Source of the DNA: Bacteroidales bacterium
Lineage (GTDB): Bacteria > Bacteroidota > Bacteroidia > Bacteroidales > Marinilabiliaceae
Direction of reading: 5' to 3'
Assembly: GCA_900766825.1 (NCBI GenBank)
Contig: CAAFWU010000016.1
Span: 1 to 64,000, forward strand
DNA length: 64,000 nucleotides
Shown here: positions 9,147 through 18,282 of the stretch, in pieces
How positions within the stretch are numbered: position 1 is the first letter of the stretch
Layout of the letters: the number at the start of each line of letters is the position of its first letter
Notes under the pieces: model-generated
The model's database searches: none
Seen by the model: only the letters and a program-made list of their open reading frames with translations
Told to the model about the DNA's origin: nothing
Program-made: the position numbers and the translations under genes

Positions 9147-11768
9147 CTACTCTTCCACTGCCGTTATGCGGGCAAAGCGCAAGAGCAGGGTCTTCTCGCC
9201 TCGGGTGTCGAATTTTATGCGGAATTTTACGTCCTCCATCTTGGTGCCAGTGATCTCCTCTATGGTGCCAAGGCCAAAGAGGTCGTGGTTGATGCGTTGA
9301 CCCACATGGTATTTTTTGTCTGGCGTCTCGTTAACTTTTTCCAGAGGAGCATCGGTTGGTTGGCTTGTGCCCACCTTAACGGTGTTGCTGGGTGGGGCCA
9401 TGGGGGTGAACTTTGGGGTGGGGCTCTGTCTTACGGTGCGTGCCGCAATGTCGTTTATGTCGGTGTAGATGTCGAACCCGTTGGCACTGCCTCGTTCTCC
9501 AAAGTCGTCAATGTCTGTCTCTTGCCAACCCTTATTTCGGTTGCCATAGCCTCCACGGTTAGCTCCATAGCCTTGACCAAAGCCCTGACCATACCCCATA
9601 TTGGCACCGTAGTTTTGGTCATATTTTTTGCCATAGCCACCGCTTTGTCCCCTTTGCAGAGCGTAAGGTTTGCCATAGGCTGAGCCCTGTGAACCCATGC
9701 GACGTGCCTGCTGATAGCCGTGTTTGGCAAAGCGGGAACTGCTTGAGTTGCCTGAAACGCCAAAGTCCAGTGCAGCACCTTGTGCCTTTTGGGGTATGTT
9801 GCAAAATTCATTGTCCAGCTCGGCAATGAAGCGGCTGGGACGTGTGGCCTTCGATTCTGTCCATACGAATCGGTATTCGGCATAGGAAATGTTCAGGTTG
9901 CGCTTGGCACGAGTCATGGCCACGTACATTAGGCGGCGCTCTTCCTCCAAACCCTTGGGTTGCAATATGCAACGTTGGCTGGGGAACATCTCCTCCTCTA
10001 CGCCCACAATGTATACGGTGTCGAACTCGAGGCCCTTGCTGGAGTGAATGGTCATGAGGGTCACCTTGTCCTGTTTGTCGTCCTCGTCGGCATCGGTCAG
10101 AAGGGTAATCTCTTGCATATATTCGCCCAGCGTACACTCCATTCCCATCTCGCGTCGTTCATCAACGTAGTCGCTCATGCCATTGAGTAGCGACTGCACG
10201 TTGGCATATTGGTCGCGTCCCTCTTCGGTTTTCTTTTGGTCGTTGAGCTCTTTGAGCAGACCGCTCTGCGACAGGGTCTCAACGGTAATGTTGTAGATGT
10301 CGAGCTGCTTGCTCTCCATGGCCAGAGTGTTAATAAGGGCCACAAAGTTCAGCACACGGCTCTGTGTGGGTTTGTTTAGTCCCGTCTGAGCCAGCAGTTT
10401 GGCGTTGCTCATCACCTCCCACATGGTTGTCTGGTTGTCGAAGGCGAACTTTAGAATGCGGTCCACCGATGTGTCGCCAATCTGACGTTTGGGCAAGTTT
10501 ATGACTCGGCGGAGCGACTCTACATCGTTTGGGTTGACGATGAGGCGCAAGTAGGCCAGCACATTTTTTATCTCTTTGCGCTGGTAGAATGCTGTGCCTC
10601 CATAAACGCGATAGGGTAGACCCATTTGGCGTAGTTCCTCTTCGAAGGTTCGGCTCTGCGCATTGTTGCGATAGAGGATGGCAAAGTCGCTTGGGCGTTT
10701 GTTCTCGAGGCTTATGCGGGTGGCAATGTTGCCCACCACCTTAGAGGCCTCGCCACGGTCCGATTTGCATGCCCAAACCTGAATTTTGTCGCCCACATCG
10801 CCCTCGGAGAATACGTTTTTTGGAATCTGCTCGGTGTTGTTGGCAATGAGTCGGTTGGCTGCCCCCACAATGTTGCGGGTCGAACGGTAGTTCTGCTCCA
10901 ACTTAAAGGTCTGGCACTCAGGGTAGTCCTTCTGAAAATTGAGTATGTTTTCAATGCGGGCTCCTCGGAAACTGTAGATGCTCTGAGCATCGTCGCCCAC
11001 CACGCAGATGTTATGGTGACTGGCTGCCAGCTGGTTTATAATGCAGTACTGAACACGGTTGGTGTCCTGATACTCATCCACCAAGATATATTGGAACTTG
11101 TTCTGGTACTTTTCCAGAACCATAGGGTGCTGGCGGAAGAGGAGGTTGATTTTCAAGAGCAGGTCGTCAAAGTCCATGGCGTTGGCCTTGGCGCACTCGT
11201 TGCAGTATGTTCTGTAGATCTCGGCAGTTCGTGGTCTGTTGGCATCGGCATCGTGCGAGGTCCTGCTCTCGTCGTGCTCGTAGTCCAAAGGCATAACCAT
11301 ATCGTTTTTGGCATCCGATATGATTTTTTGTATTAGGCTGGGGGGATATGCCTTGTCGTCGAGTTGGAACTGCTTTTTTATTATGTTGGAAATAAGCGAT
11401 TTGCTGTCTTCTGTATCGTATATGCTGAAGTCGGGTGGCATATTAATCAGCTCGTGCTCTACGTGTAATATTCGTGAAAACACTGAGTGGAAGGTGCCCA
11501 TCCACAGTTGCTGTGCTGTCTGTTGCCCCACAATTTGCGCAATGCGTTCCTTCATCTCAGTTGCCGCCTTGTTGGTGAAGGTGAGGGCCATAATGTTGTA
11601 GGGCTTAACGCCTTGCGTCAGTAGGTAGGCAATGCGCATGGTCAGAACACGTGTCTTGCCCGAACCCGCTCCAGCCACCACCAGCGTAGGACCGTTGGGG
11701 CAGGTAACTGCCGCATGCTGCGGCTTGTTGAGTGTGCTTAGGCTCTCGGCCAGTTTGTCCGTGTTCAT
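9147..11768 (-). CDS. UvrD/PcrA-type 3'-5' DNA helicase
   Basis: A superfamily 1 helicase with all main motifs in order: VVAGAGSGKTRVLT (Walker A, residues about 30-40), ALTFTNKAA, LVDEYQDTN (motif II), VVGDDAQSIYSFRGA (motif III), QNYRSTRNI (motif IV), VTLMTIHSSKGLEFD (motif V), and EERRLMYVAMTRAK (motif VI). It acts in repair and in removing proteins from DNA. Residues about 690-760 are an unusual Gly/Tyr/Gln/Asn-rich linker. The C-terminus (YHVGQRINHDLFGLGTI) is the Tudor-like domain of PcrA/UvrD that contacts RNA polymerase. The length of 873 is slightly above normal because of the linker. A run of eight G lies just past the stop. Confidence 0.95.
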   Translation of the reverse strand: MNTDKLAESLSTLNKPQHAAVTCPNGPTLVVAGAGSGKTRVLTMRIAYLLTQGVKPYNIMALTFTNKAATEMKERIAQIVGQQTAQQLWMGTFHSVFSRILHVEHELINMPPDFSIYDTEDSKSLISNIIKKQFQLDDKAYPPSLIQKIISDAKNDMVMPLDYEHDESRTSHDADANRPRTAEIYRTYCNECAKANAMDFDDLLLKINLLFRQHPMVLEKYQNKFQYILVDEYQDTNRVQYCIINQLAASHHNICVVGDDAQSIYSFRGARIENILNFQKDYPECQTFKLEQNYRSTRNIVGAANRLIANNTEQIPKNVFSEGDVGDKIQVWACKSDRGEASKVVGNIATRISLENKRPSDFAILYRNNAQSRTFEEELRQMGLPYRVYGGTAFYQRKEIKNVLAYLRLIVNPNDVESLRRVINLPKRQIGDTSVDRILKFAFDNQTTMWEVMSNAKLLAQTGLNKPTQSRVLNFVALINTLAMESKQLDIYNITVETLSQSGLLKELNDQKKTEEGRDQYANVQSLLNGMSDYVDERREMGMECTLGEYMQEITLLTDADEDDKQDKVTLMTIHSSKGLEFDTVYIVGVEEEMFPSQRCILQPKGLEEERRLMYVAMTRAKRNLNISYAEYRFVWTESKATRPSRFIAELDNEFCNIPQKAQGAALDFGVSGNSSSSRFAKHGYQQARRMGSQGSAYGKPYALQRGQSGGYGKKYDQNYGANMGYGQGFGQGYGANRGGYGNRNKGWQETDIDDFGERGSANGFDIYTDINDIAARTVRQSPTPKFTPMAPPSNTVKVGTSQPTDAPLEKVNETPDKKYHVGQRINHDLFGLGTIEEITGTKMEDVKFRIKFDTRGEKTLLLRFARITAVEE

Positions 11769-11867
11769 ATTGTTAGCTTTCGTCGCTTGTTTCTCTTTAT
11801 TTCTTTTGGTTGTAGGGTGGGGGGATTTGTCTACCCTTGCTCGTTTACTTCTCTTATTGTCATTATC

Positions 11868-14006
11868 TTAGTCGTAGAAGTTCCACGAGAGGCCAAACTT
11901 GAATGTAGCAGGGTTGGCAGGGTAGTGGATGGTATGAAAGTAATCCTTGGAACCCCAGAGTTGGTTCACGTGTTCGTACTTAACGTAGGCCCTAATCTTC
12001 TTTAGGTGAAAATTTAGGAAGGGGTCGAAGTAGCCGTAGTTACCCACTTTGCGCTCATCCTGAGGCACAAACTGCATTATGGCGTGGTTGTAGGCAGGGG
12101 CGTAATAGGCTGTGTTGTAGCGCACATCAAAACCCACCTGCATCAGCAGAACTTTGAAGAGCAACTTCTCCCAATAGGATGTGGCGTAGAGTGCCACTGC
12201 TGGTGCTGGTATCACATCGTTGTCGGTGGTTTTCTGCACAGCCACGCGTATTATGCTGTTTAGACCCGTTTTTTCGCCATGGAAGTGTTCGCGAGCCATG
12301 GCTCCAATAACCTGTGTCACACCGCTTTTTTGTGTTGGGATGCCATCGGAACCAAAGTAGACACGGTCGTGCTGCGTTGTGCTGAAAACCATCAGATCCA
12401 GCCGGACGCCAGGGATACGGAGTCCGCCCATTATGTCCAGCGTCTGCTCGCGATCCAGACTCTTGCTCCACTGGTAGTGGTTGGATGTGTAGTGCTCCTC
12501 CCAAAGCGTGGGCGAACGGAGCTCGAAGTGAGCCTTGGCCCAAAGGTTGGTGGCCCATGTGCCGCTGCCCATACTGAGGCTCAGACCTCCGTCGGCGTTC
12601 AAGTCGCCAGTGTTGTAGCCCTGAAAGAAGAATTTGACGCCAGCGTTCCAAGTTATGTGCCTACCAATGTTCTTGAACAACTGTCCGCCCAAATAACTGC
12701 TGACCCTATTCTCTTTATTTCGGTGAAATTGGAGCTCCTCCTCATCGTCTTCGTTGAGCACAATTTCGGTGGGGGCGTCCCACCTATATTGCCTAATCTC
12801 GTTGCCCACATAGAGGCGCAAACCAAAGTGCATCAGCTCATTGAACTCCTCGTTCAGTTTTAGCTGAAACTGGTTGCTAATGAGCATATATTTGCGGCTA
12901 TCCTTGGTGTAGGATGGGTTTACAATGATGTCGGGTAACCCACCCGTTAGTGCAGTACCGTCGGCACTAATGTAGTCGCTTAAGTCGTCGATGGTGAACT
13001 CGTGGTGCGAGCGGTCTATATAAAAGGTGTGGTAGGCTGTGGCCACGGGCACATCGTACTCCACCGAGTCGCCCTCGGTGCGTGTTACCTGACCCAAGTC
13101 CAGACTGTGGGAGTAGAGGAACCTATAGGTGGCCGTGCGGTTATTGGCGTCCATGAAGTTCACGGGTATGTCCTCAGCCTTGTCGTAGTCGAAGTTCTTG
13201 GGAGTCAGAATGGTGCTGTCGTTCATTATGCCCCCGTTCTCCTCAATGTCGAAGCGTTGGTACCATGCTTGCATTTGCATGTGGTAGACCTCGCCATCCA
13301 CCGATGCCCAAATGCCAAACTTGCGGTTGTAGACTCCCTGATTCTGATATCGTCCTATGGCCGACGTCAGATCCATCTCGGCGCCAATGTTGGCGCGGCT
13401 ATTGATGTTTTGGGTAAAGAGCACGCGGAAAAACTCCTCCCTCACGCGCTTGGGTATGCCCTTTTGGTAGGTCATGTTGGCATAGGGGGTGCGCGTGTTG
13501 TAATAGGTGAAGTTGTCGGGCTCCCGCATGGTGGACTTCAGCACGTTGTAGAACACATTGCCAGCGTCGCGCTTCAGCGCGGGGTAGAACGTGGGCATAC
13601 TGGGTGACTCGAGGTTGCCCAGTGTCACGTTGGCCACGCTTTGGCGCCAAATGGGGTTATGCACCTGATGCTCGGCCAAAATGGTGTCTACCACGGCGGT
13701 GTCGGCCAGAGTGTAGTCGTCGGTCATGTGCCAAGCTTTTACGCTGGGCTCAATGAACTCTTTTTTCTTGGCGTCGGCGTTTTTGCTGGTGCTGCTCTTG
13801 TTGCCGCCAGGGCGGTTGGCTATGGTCTGCTGTGCCATCGCAAGGCACGACGCAACCGTGGCACACAGCACAAGTGCCATGCGCACACACCAACCCTTGG
13901 GGCTTGGACATCTTTTGGGTTTGGCCACCAAGGTTAGCTTGGCTTTGGCAGATTGCTCTGCTCGCATACCATGTCTATTGCTCTTTCTCTCTTTTGTTGT
14001 TGTCAC
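11868..14006 (-). CDS. Porin_10 family putative outer-membrane porin
   Basis: A 712-residue protein with a basic N-terminus and a signal anchor around residues 37-58 (VRMALVLCATVASCLAMA). The rest alternates short beta strands with turns, ending in an aromatic strand FKFGLSWNFYD, the usual closing strand of an outer-membrane barrel. Blocks such as LGNLESPS and the Tyr/Asn-rich FTYYNTRTPYANMTYQKG match the Bacteroidota putative porin family (PF14121), whose substrate is unknown. The start at 14006 leaves a long basic leader before the signal; an internal ATG at 13967 (MRAEQ) is possible. The gene is 30 bases downstream of the ACT-domain gene and probably co-transcribed. Confidence 0.8.
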   Translation of the reverse strand: MTTTKERKSNRHGMRAEQSAKAKLTLVAKPKRCPSPKGWCVRMALVLCATVASCLAMAQQTIANRPGGNKSSTSKNADAKKKEFIEPSVKAWHMTDDYTLADTAVVDTILAEHQVHNPIWRQSVANVTLGNLESPSMPTFYPALKRDAGNVFYNVLKSTMREPDNFTYYNTRTPYANMTYQKGIPKRVREEFFRVLFTQNINSRANIGAEMDLTSAIGRYQNQGVYNRKFGIWASVDGEVYHMQMQAWYQRFDIEENGGIMNDSTILTPKNFDYDKAEDIPVNFMDANNRTATYRFLYSHSLDLGQVTRTEGDSVEYDVPVATAYHTFYIDRSHHEFTIDDLSDYISADGTALTGGLPDIIVNPSYTKDSRKYMLISNQFQLKLNEEFNELMHFGLRLYVGNEIRQYRWDAPTEIVLNEDDEEELQFHRNKENRVSSYLGGQLFKNIGRHITWNAGVKFFFQGYNTGDLNADGGLSLSMGSGTWATNLWAKAHFELRSPTLWEEHYTSNHYQWSKSLDREQTLDIMGGLRIPGVRLDLMVFSTTQHDRVYFGSDGIPTQKSGVTQVIGAMAREHFHGEKTGLNSIIRVAVQKTTDNDVIPAPAVALYATSYWEKLLFKVLLMQVGFDVRYNTAYYAPAYNHAIMQFVPQDERKVGNYGYFDPFLNFHLKKIRAYVKYEHVNQLWGSKDYFHTIHYPANPATFKFGLSWNFYD

Positions 14007-14036
14007 ACTTCTCTGTTAAGCAGCCTCCGTTTTCTG

Positions 14037-14711
14037 TTATTCTACAATTTTGCCGCTCTGCTTCAGGTTTTTCAGGATGGCAAAGGCAGCGTCTACATCC
14101 TCCTCTGACACAATGATGGTGAACTCGTTGGTGGTGGAGACAACCTCCTTGACGTTGATGCCGTCCCATGCAATGAAGCGAAGAATCTGGTAGTAGAAGC
14201 CAACGAAGTGGATGTTGCTGCTTGAGAGTTTGAGGGTTATGGCCGAGAGGTTGGCATTGCGATAGGTGCACTCCTCGTCCTTAAATTGCTCCTCCACCAT
14301 GCCGCATAGCTCGCTTCCTATGACCAGAGTGGACTCGAAGACGCCGCGCACCATGGTGTAGAACTGATCCTGACGACCCGAGAGCTTGTTCATTAGCTTG
14401 ACGTGGTTGTCCATGATGGTGGGCGAGTTGCGGAACGTGAAGTCAGTGAGGTCCGAGCGCACAATGATGTCGCCCAGCGAAGTAATCATGTTCTTGTATG
14501 AGCATTCTGAATTGCCCTTGAGGCTAGGCACCAAACGGTTGAGAGCCATGACTATGGCACCTTGCTTAACCTCTTTGCCAGTCAGCTTCTCAACGGTGGG
14601 GTGAATCTGACGGCTAAGCGACGAAATGTTGATAAGACCCTCGCAAAGAGCCTCTGTAACAAAGGGTTTTACCTTAACGACCTTCTCTACGGCCTGACTT
14701 ATTGTAAGCAT
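14037..14711 (-). CDS. ACT-domain protein of unknown role, with N-terminal HTH-like segment
   Basis: Residues about 1-75 (ISQAVEKVVKVKPFVTEALC onward, with ISSLSRQI) look like a small helical, helix-turn-helix-like domain. The C-terminal half (SAITLKLSSSNIHFVGFYYQ, then VSTTNEFTIIVSEEDVDAAF) reads as one or two ACT-like modules, similar to the regulatory end of aspartate kinases but without any kinase domain. Short proteins of this build are common in Bacteroidota. A role in sensing an amino acid is a guess. A perfect promoter precedes it. The porin gene follows at 30 bases. Confidence 0.65.
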   Translation of the reverse strand: MLTISQAVEKVVKVKPFVTEALCEGLINISSLSRQIHPTVEKLTGKEVKQGAIVMALNRLVPSLKGNSECSYKNMITSLGDIIVRSDLTDFTFRNSPTIMDNHVKLMNKLSGRQDQFYTMVRGVFESTLVIGSELCGMVEEQFKDEECTYRNANLSAITLKLSSSNIHFVGFYYQILRFIAWDGINVKEVVSTTNEFTIIVSEEDVDAAFAILKNLKQSGKIVE

Positions 14712-14738
14712 TTTCTTATATTGTTACTTTTGATGTTG

Positions 14739-14769
14739 CAAAAATACACTATGTTAATCTATTAACAAA
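14739..14769 (-). promoter_or_regulatory. Consensus promoter of the ACT-porin unit
   Basis: Leftward reading gives TTTG (14769-14766), a 19-base spacer and TATTTTTG (14746-14739), an exact consensus match 28 bases before the ATG. Confidence 0.75.
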
Positions 14770-14925
14770 ATTATTGAGTGAAAAATATCTTATTTTTCTC
14801 TCCCTAATGTTGTATATTTTTTCCTTTGTCTGCACATTTATATTCCCCAATATGTTTTATTTGCTCGTTTGTGACCTATATATTAATTTGTGTTGAAGAA
14901 AAATATCTTCCCTCTTAAACAACGA

Positions 14926-14974
14926 TGGCACAAGGAAGAACATCATAATCTCCCCTGTGCCACAAATTTTTTTT
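14926..14974. terminator. Strong hairpin, possible terminator of the HD-domain gene
   Basis: TGGCACAAGGAAGA (14926-14939) pairs with TCTCCCCTGTGCCA (14949-14962). The eight-T run lies on the plus-strand side, although the nearest gene that ends here (HD) is on the minus strand. It may be bidirectional, or it may end an unseen plus-strand transcript. Confidence 0.4.
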
Positions 14975-14986
14975 ACTAATTTCCTG

Positions 14987-15634
14987 TTAATCCTCGTCCT
15001 CGCCACCACTCTTGCGTTCCAGCAGGTTGGCCGCCAAGGTGTCGGCAGCTTGAACCAGTGAGCAGAGTGGACATTGGTCGCGAGCGGTGTTTATGTTGCT
15101 CTTTGTCTCTGGGCTCTGAAATGCCAAATCCCACGCCGCCATGTGCCAGCGGATGGCCAGCATCTCGTCATTGGTCAATGCCAAGCCCGAGAGCAGCAAC
15201 ACTATAACCGATTTCTCACCATGACCTATGGGAAAGTTGCTAAAGTCTACGTCGAACCCAGGTTTATCCACCCACGTGCCGTCCTTTTGCTTCTGGTGTT
15301 TGACCACTGGTTTGTATATGTCCGCCTTGCAGACGTCGTGGAGCAGTGAGGCTATGATCACACTGTCCTCGGGCAACATAGGTTTCAGACTTTCGTCCAT
15401 CTCTATCATAACCTTGCGGAGCTGAAGTGCTGCTTTGCAAACATTTAGCGAGTGCTCCATGAGGCCGCCATCGTAGTTCAGATGAAACCGTGTCGACGCT
15501 GGAGCCTCGAAGAAGCCCAGACTGGCCAACTCTTCCAAACAATCCTCTACGCCCTCGCGTTCTGTGCGGCGCAGCATATCCTCAAACTCTTTGCGCATGG
15601 ACTCCATGCGAGCCTTGGTCTCATTATATTGCAT
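14987..15634 (-). CDS. HD-domain phosphohydrolase family protein
   Basis: LLHDVCKAD near residue 100 is the paired His-Asp metal motif, with a second His-rich element (RWHMAAWDL) downstream. The family is that of small Bacteroidota hydrolases of unknown substrate, possibly nucleotides. The reading frame extends to an ATG at 15688, but a promoter-like TATATTTG box lies at 15673-15666, so the ATG at 15634 (MQYNETKARM, 215 residues) is the likelier start. The C-terminus is CPLCSLVQAADTLAANL, where the CPLC pair is a possible redox or metal site. It is probably transcribed alone. Confidence 0.75.
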   Translation of the reverse strand: MQYNETKARMESMRKEFEDMLRRTEREGVEDCLEELASLGFFEAPASTRFHLNYDGGLMEHSLNVCKAALQLRKVMIEMDESLKPMLPEDSVIIASLLHDVCKADIYKPVVKHQKQKDGTWVDKPGFDVDFSNFPIGHGEKSVIVLLLSGLALTNDEMLAIRWHMAAWDLAFQSPETKSNINTARDQCPLCSLVQAADTLAANLLERKSGGEDED

Positions 15635-15833
15635 ATTTCTACTACTTTTTTCGTTTGTAACACCACAAATATAATAATCCCGTCTCATTCTTTAGTCCCT
15701 CTTTGGTGTTAATTACAGTCTCGCATTTTAACTCTTGTGGGCATTCGATTCCGCGACGAGCCTCCTATTCACTCTGTCAATCCTCTTCACAATCAAATTA
15801 TTTCGTTTTCCCATGCCCTCATTTGGCTCTTTC

Positions 15834-15866
15834 TTGTCTTTGGGCGCATCTTATTTTGTAATTTTG
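15834..15866 (+). promoter_or_regulatory. Promoter that fixes the start of the rRNA methyltransferase gene
   Basis: TTGT (15834-15837), a 21-base spacer and TAATTTTG (15859-15866). The transcript would begin near 15873, so the in-frame ATG at 15735 cannot be used and the start is 15897. Confidence 0.5.
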
Positions 15867-15896
15867 CCATCGTTACATTTTTTTCTAACAGCAACA

Positions 15897-17303
15897 ATGT
15901 CCAGATCCAAAAAGAGCAAGCCAATGATTCTTGGCGCAACAGTGAGCGACATGGCCGCCGAGGGCAAATCCATCTGCCGTGTGGACGACCAAGTGGTCTT
16001 TGTTACTGGTGCTGTGCCAGGCGACGTTGTCGACATACAAATTGTAAAAAAACGAAGCAACTATGCCGAGGGCAATGTGGTCCGCTTTGTCAGCCTATCG
16101 CCCCTGCGTGTCCAGCCCTTCTGCCCCCACTTTGGCAAGTGCGGCGGATGCAAATGGCAGATGATTCCCTATCCCAAACAAGTTGAGTATAAGGAACGCG
16201 AGGTCATCAACAACCTCCGTCGTTTGGGTCATGTGGAGTTGCCCGAAAACCTACCCATCCTCCCCTCCGAGAAGAATGAGTACTATCGCAACAAGCTGGA
16301 GTATACCTTCTCTTCCAAGCGATGGCTCACAGCCGAAGAACTTGCCGACCCTTCGGTTCTCAAGACCCCAGGTGTTGGTTTCCATGTTCCAGGCCTCTTC
16401 GACAAGGTGGTGGACATAACCGATTGCCATCTGCAAGCCGAGCCCAGCAATGCCATCCGCAACTGGCTCCGCAACTATGCCTTTGCCCACAACCTCACCT
16501 TCTACGACCTCCGCGAGCGCCATGGTCTGCTGCGTAACCTTACCATCCGCACAGCCTCCACGGGCGACATCATGGTCATACTCTCTCTTGGCGAGGACGA
16601 GCCCGAGGCAACCCAAGCTCTGTTGCAAGCTCTGGCCGAGGCTTTCCCCAGCATCACGAGCCTTATGTATGTGGTCAACCAGAAGGCCAACGACACCATT
16701 GCCGACTTGGATATCAAGTGTTTCCGTGGCGAACCATACATCACCGAGCGAATGGGCGACGTCTCGTTCCGCGTTGGTCCCAAATCGTTCTATCAGACCA
16801 ACTCCGAGCAGGCTCACCGACTCTACGATGTGGCCAAAGAGTTTGCCTCTCTCACGGGCAACGAGGTTGTATACGACCTCTACACAGGCACGGGCACCAT
16901 TGCCAACTATGTAGCCCGCTCGGCCCGTAAGGTAGTGGGCGTTGAGTATGTGCCCGAAGCCATTGAGGATGCCAAGGTTAACTCACAAATCAATGGCATT
17001 GAGAATACCGAGTTTTTTGCTGGCGACATGAAGGACGTGCTCACCCTCGACTTCATTGCCCAGCATGGTCAGCCCGACGTTATGATTGTGGACCCCCCAC
17101 GTGCGGGCATGCACCCCGATGTTGTTCAGACCATTCTCAAGGCTCAGCCCAAACGCATTGTCTACGTCAGTTGCAATTCGGCCACTCAGGCTCGCGACAT
17201 TCAGATGATGGATGCTCAGTACAAAGTTGAGGCTCTCCGCCCTGTGGACATGTTCCCTCATACACACCACGTGGAGTCGGTGGTGCTGCTCGTCCGACGA
17301 TAG
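15897..17303 (+). CDS. rlmD: 23S rRNA (uracil-5-)-methyltransferase, RlmD/RumA type
   Basis: An SAM-dependent enzyme of the TrmA/RlmD family. An N-terminal TRAM-like domain (GATVSDMAAEGKSICRVDDQ) is followed by CPHFGKCGGCKW, the CX5CX2C half of the [4Fe-4S] cluster site. The methyltransferase part has VYDLYTGTGTIA (SAM-binding) and DPPRAGMH. The catalytic Cys is in YVSCNSATQARD, and the final HTHHVE matches the family's general base region. The start at 15897 gives 468 residues, normal for the family, and is supported by the promoter just upstream. Bacteroidota often have two paralogues, so U1939 specificity is likely but not proven. Confidence 0.9.
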   Translation: MSRSKKSKPMILGATVSDMAAEGKSICRVDDQVVFVTGAVPGDVVDIQIVKKRSNYAEGNVVRFVSLSPLRVQPFCPHFGKCGGCKWQMIPYPKQVEYKEREVINNLRRLGHVELPENLPILPSEKNEYYRNKLEYTFSSKRWLTAEELADPSVLKTPGVGFHVPGLFDKVVDITDCHLQAEPSNAIRNWLRNYAFAHNLTFYDLRERHGLLRNLTIRTASTGDIMVILSLGEDEPEATQALLQALAEAFPSITSLMYVVNQKANDTIADLDIKCFRGEPYITERMGDVSFRVGPKSFYQTNSEQAHRLYDVAKEFASLTGNEVVYDLYTGTGTIANYVARSARKVVGVEYVPEAIEDAKVNSQINGIENTEFFAGDMKDVLTLDFIAQHGQPDVMIVDPPRAGMHPDVVQTILKAQPKRIVYVSCNSATQARDIQMMDAQYKVEALRPVDMFPHTHHVESVVLLVRR

Positions 17304-17337
17304 GTCTCTCTCCTTATTATATATAGTGATATAATTT

Positions 17338-17379
17338 TCCCCCAAAGGTTGTGCTTGACCTTTGGGGGGATTTTTTTTT
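17338..17379 (+). terminator. Terminator of the rRNA methyltransferase gene
   Basis: TCCCCCAAAGGT (17338-17349) pairs with ACCTTTGGGGGA, followed by nine T. A run of nine G (17380-17388) follows immediately. Confidence 0.85.
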
Positions 17380-17388
17380 GGGGGGGGG

Positions 17389-18282
17389 ACAGGGCGTTGC
17401 CCTTCGGATATTCTCTTTTTGATTAGTACTATTTTATCTCAAAAACTGATTTAGAACCACTATAAACTTTTAGTAAAATACCGAATAGCGCTTGTTTGTC
17501 AATACATTTAAATGCCTGAATATTAAAGCTTTTGGGCAAATATAGCCCATTTTGTTGCACAGATTGTGTGCAAAACTGTTCCCAACTTCATCCTCTATTC
17601 ATTGATTATAATCTCATCTATTTACTTGTTTAGTACTGTAAAACCACTAAGGTCGTTGCGTCAAAACTCGACAGGATTCTAACTCTCTCTACGTGCTATA
17701 CTCACTCTGCTCTTTTGAGGATGTATTGTGATTTATGAAGCGATAAATAGCTTATAAATAGTATGTTATATATTGTCTGCTGCTTTTGCAATCTCTTTTC
17801 TTAATGTAAGAACAACTGCCCATTAGTGTCATTGAATTCTGTATATTTTTTCTTTTGTTAAGCAAAAGAAGTAAAGTTTGTATATTTCCGCAACCGTTTG
17901 CGTTTGTCTTTTGTATTCTTTCACTACTTTTGCACATGGATAATGCTTTGATTTATTAACGAATAGAAGAGAACTCTGTCTGTTTTTAACATAGTATTAT
18001 CTTGCGGTGTCTACTTAAAGCCATGACAGTTATTGACTTTTAGTCTCTTCGTACATTTTTATGCTGCGCAAAAGATGATAGAGTCATACAACAACAGAAA
18101 CAACAGCAACAACAACGCTCGCTACAGAAAATGAAACTACTAATTGTCGAGTGCAGATGATTCGATATCTGTACCCATTGCTTTTAGGGATTTAGAAATC
18201 ATAATCACGCATATAAATAAACACAGCAGTTGATGATGTTGCCGCTATAAGCATCATCAATGATGACCACCGTTAACATAAA
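17389..18282 (+). other. Long non-coding gap before the TonB receptor pair
   Basis: There is no convincing gene in about 900 bases. The stretch is A+T-rich and holds a promoter candidate at 17903-17932 and a short CAA/CAG-rich run near 18090-18115. I looked for a cobalamin riboswitch core in front of the receptor and did not see one. Confidence 0.5.
17903..17932 (+). promoter_or_regulatory. Candidate promoter of the first TonB receptor copy
   Basis: TTTG (17903-17906), an 18-base spacer and TACTTTTG (17925-17932). The spacer is one short of the usual 19, and the leader to the ATG at 18283 would be about 340 bases. Confidence 0.35.

Noticed and set aside
15735..15896. 54-codon N-terminal extension of the rRNA methyltransferase
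   Set aside because: A promoter -7 box lies at 15859-15866, the extension is not like the family, and the normal TRAM-type start follows the ATG at 15897.
18088..18115. CAA/CAG repeats before the first receptor taken as a coding polyglutamine
   Set aside because: The surrounding frame is closed by stops and there is no start; it is a short low-complexity leader.
17389..18282. Cobalamin riboswitch ahead of the TonB receptors
   Set aside because: I searched for the conserved core words (GCCACTG-type box and paired arms) and did not find them.
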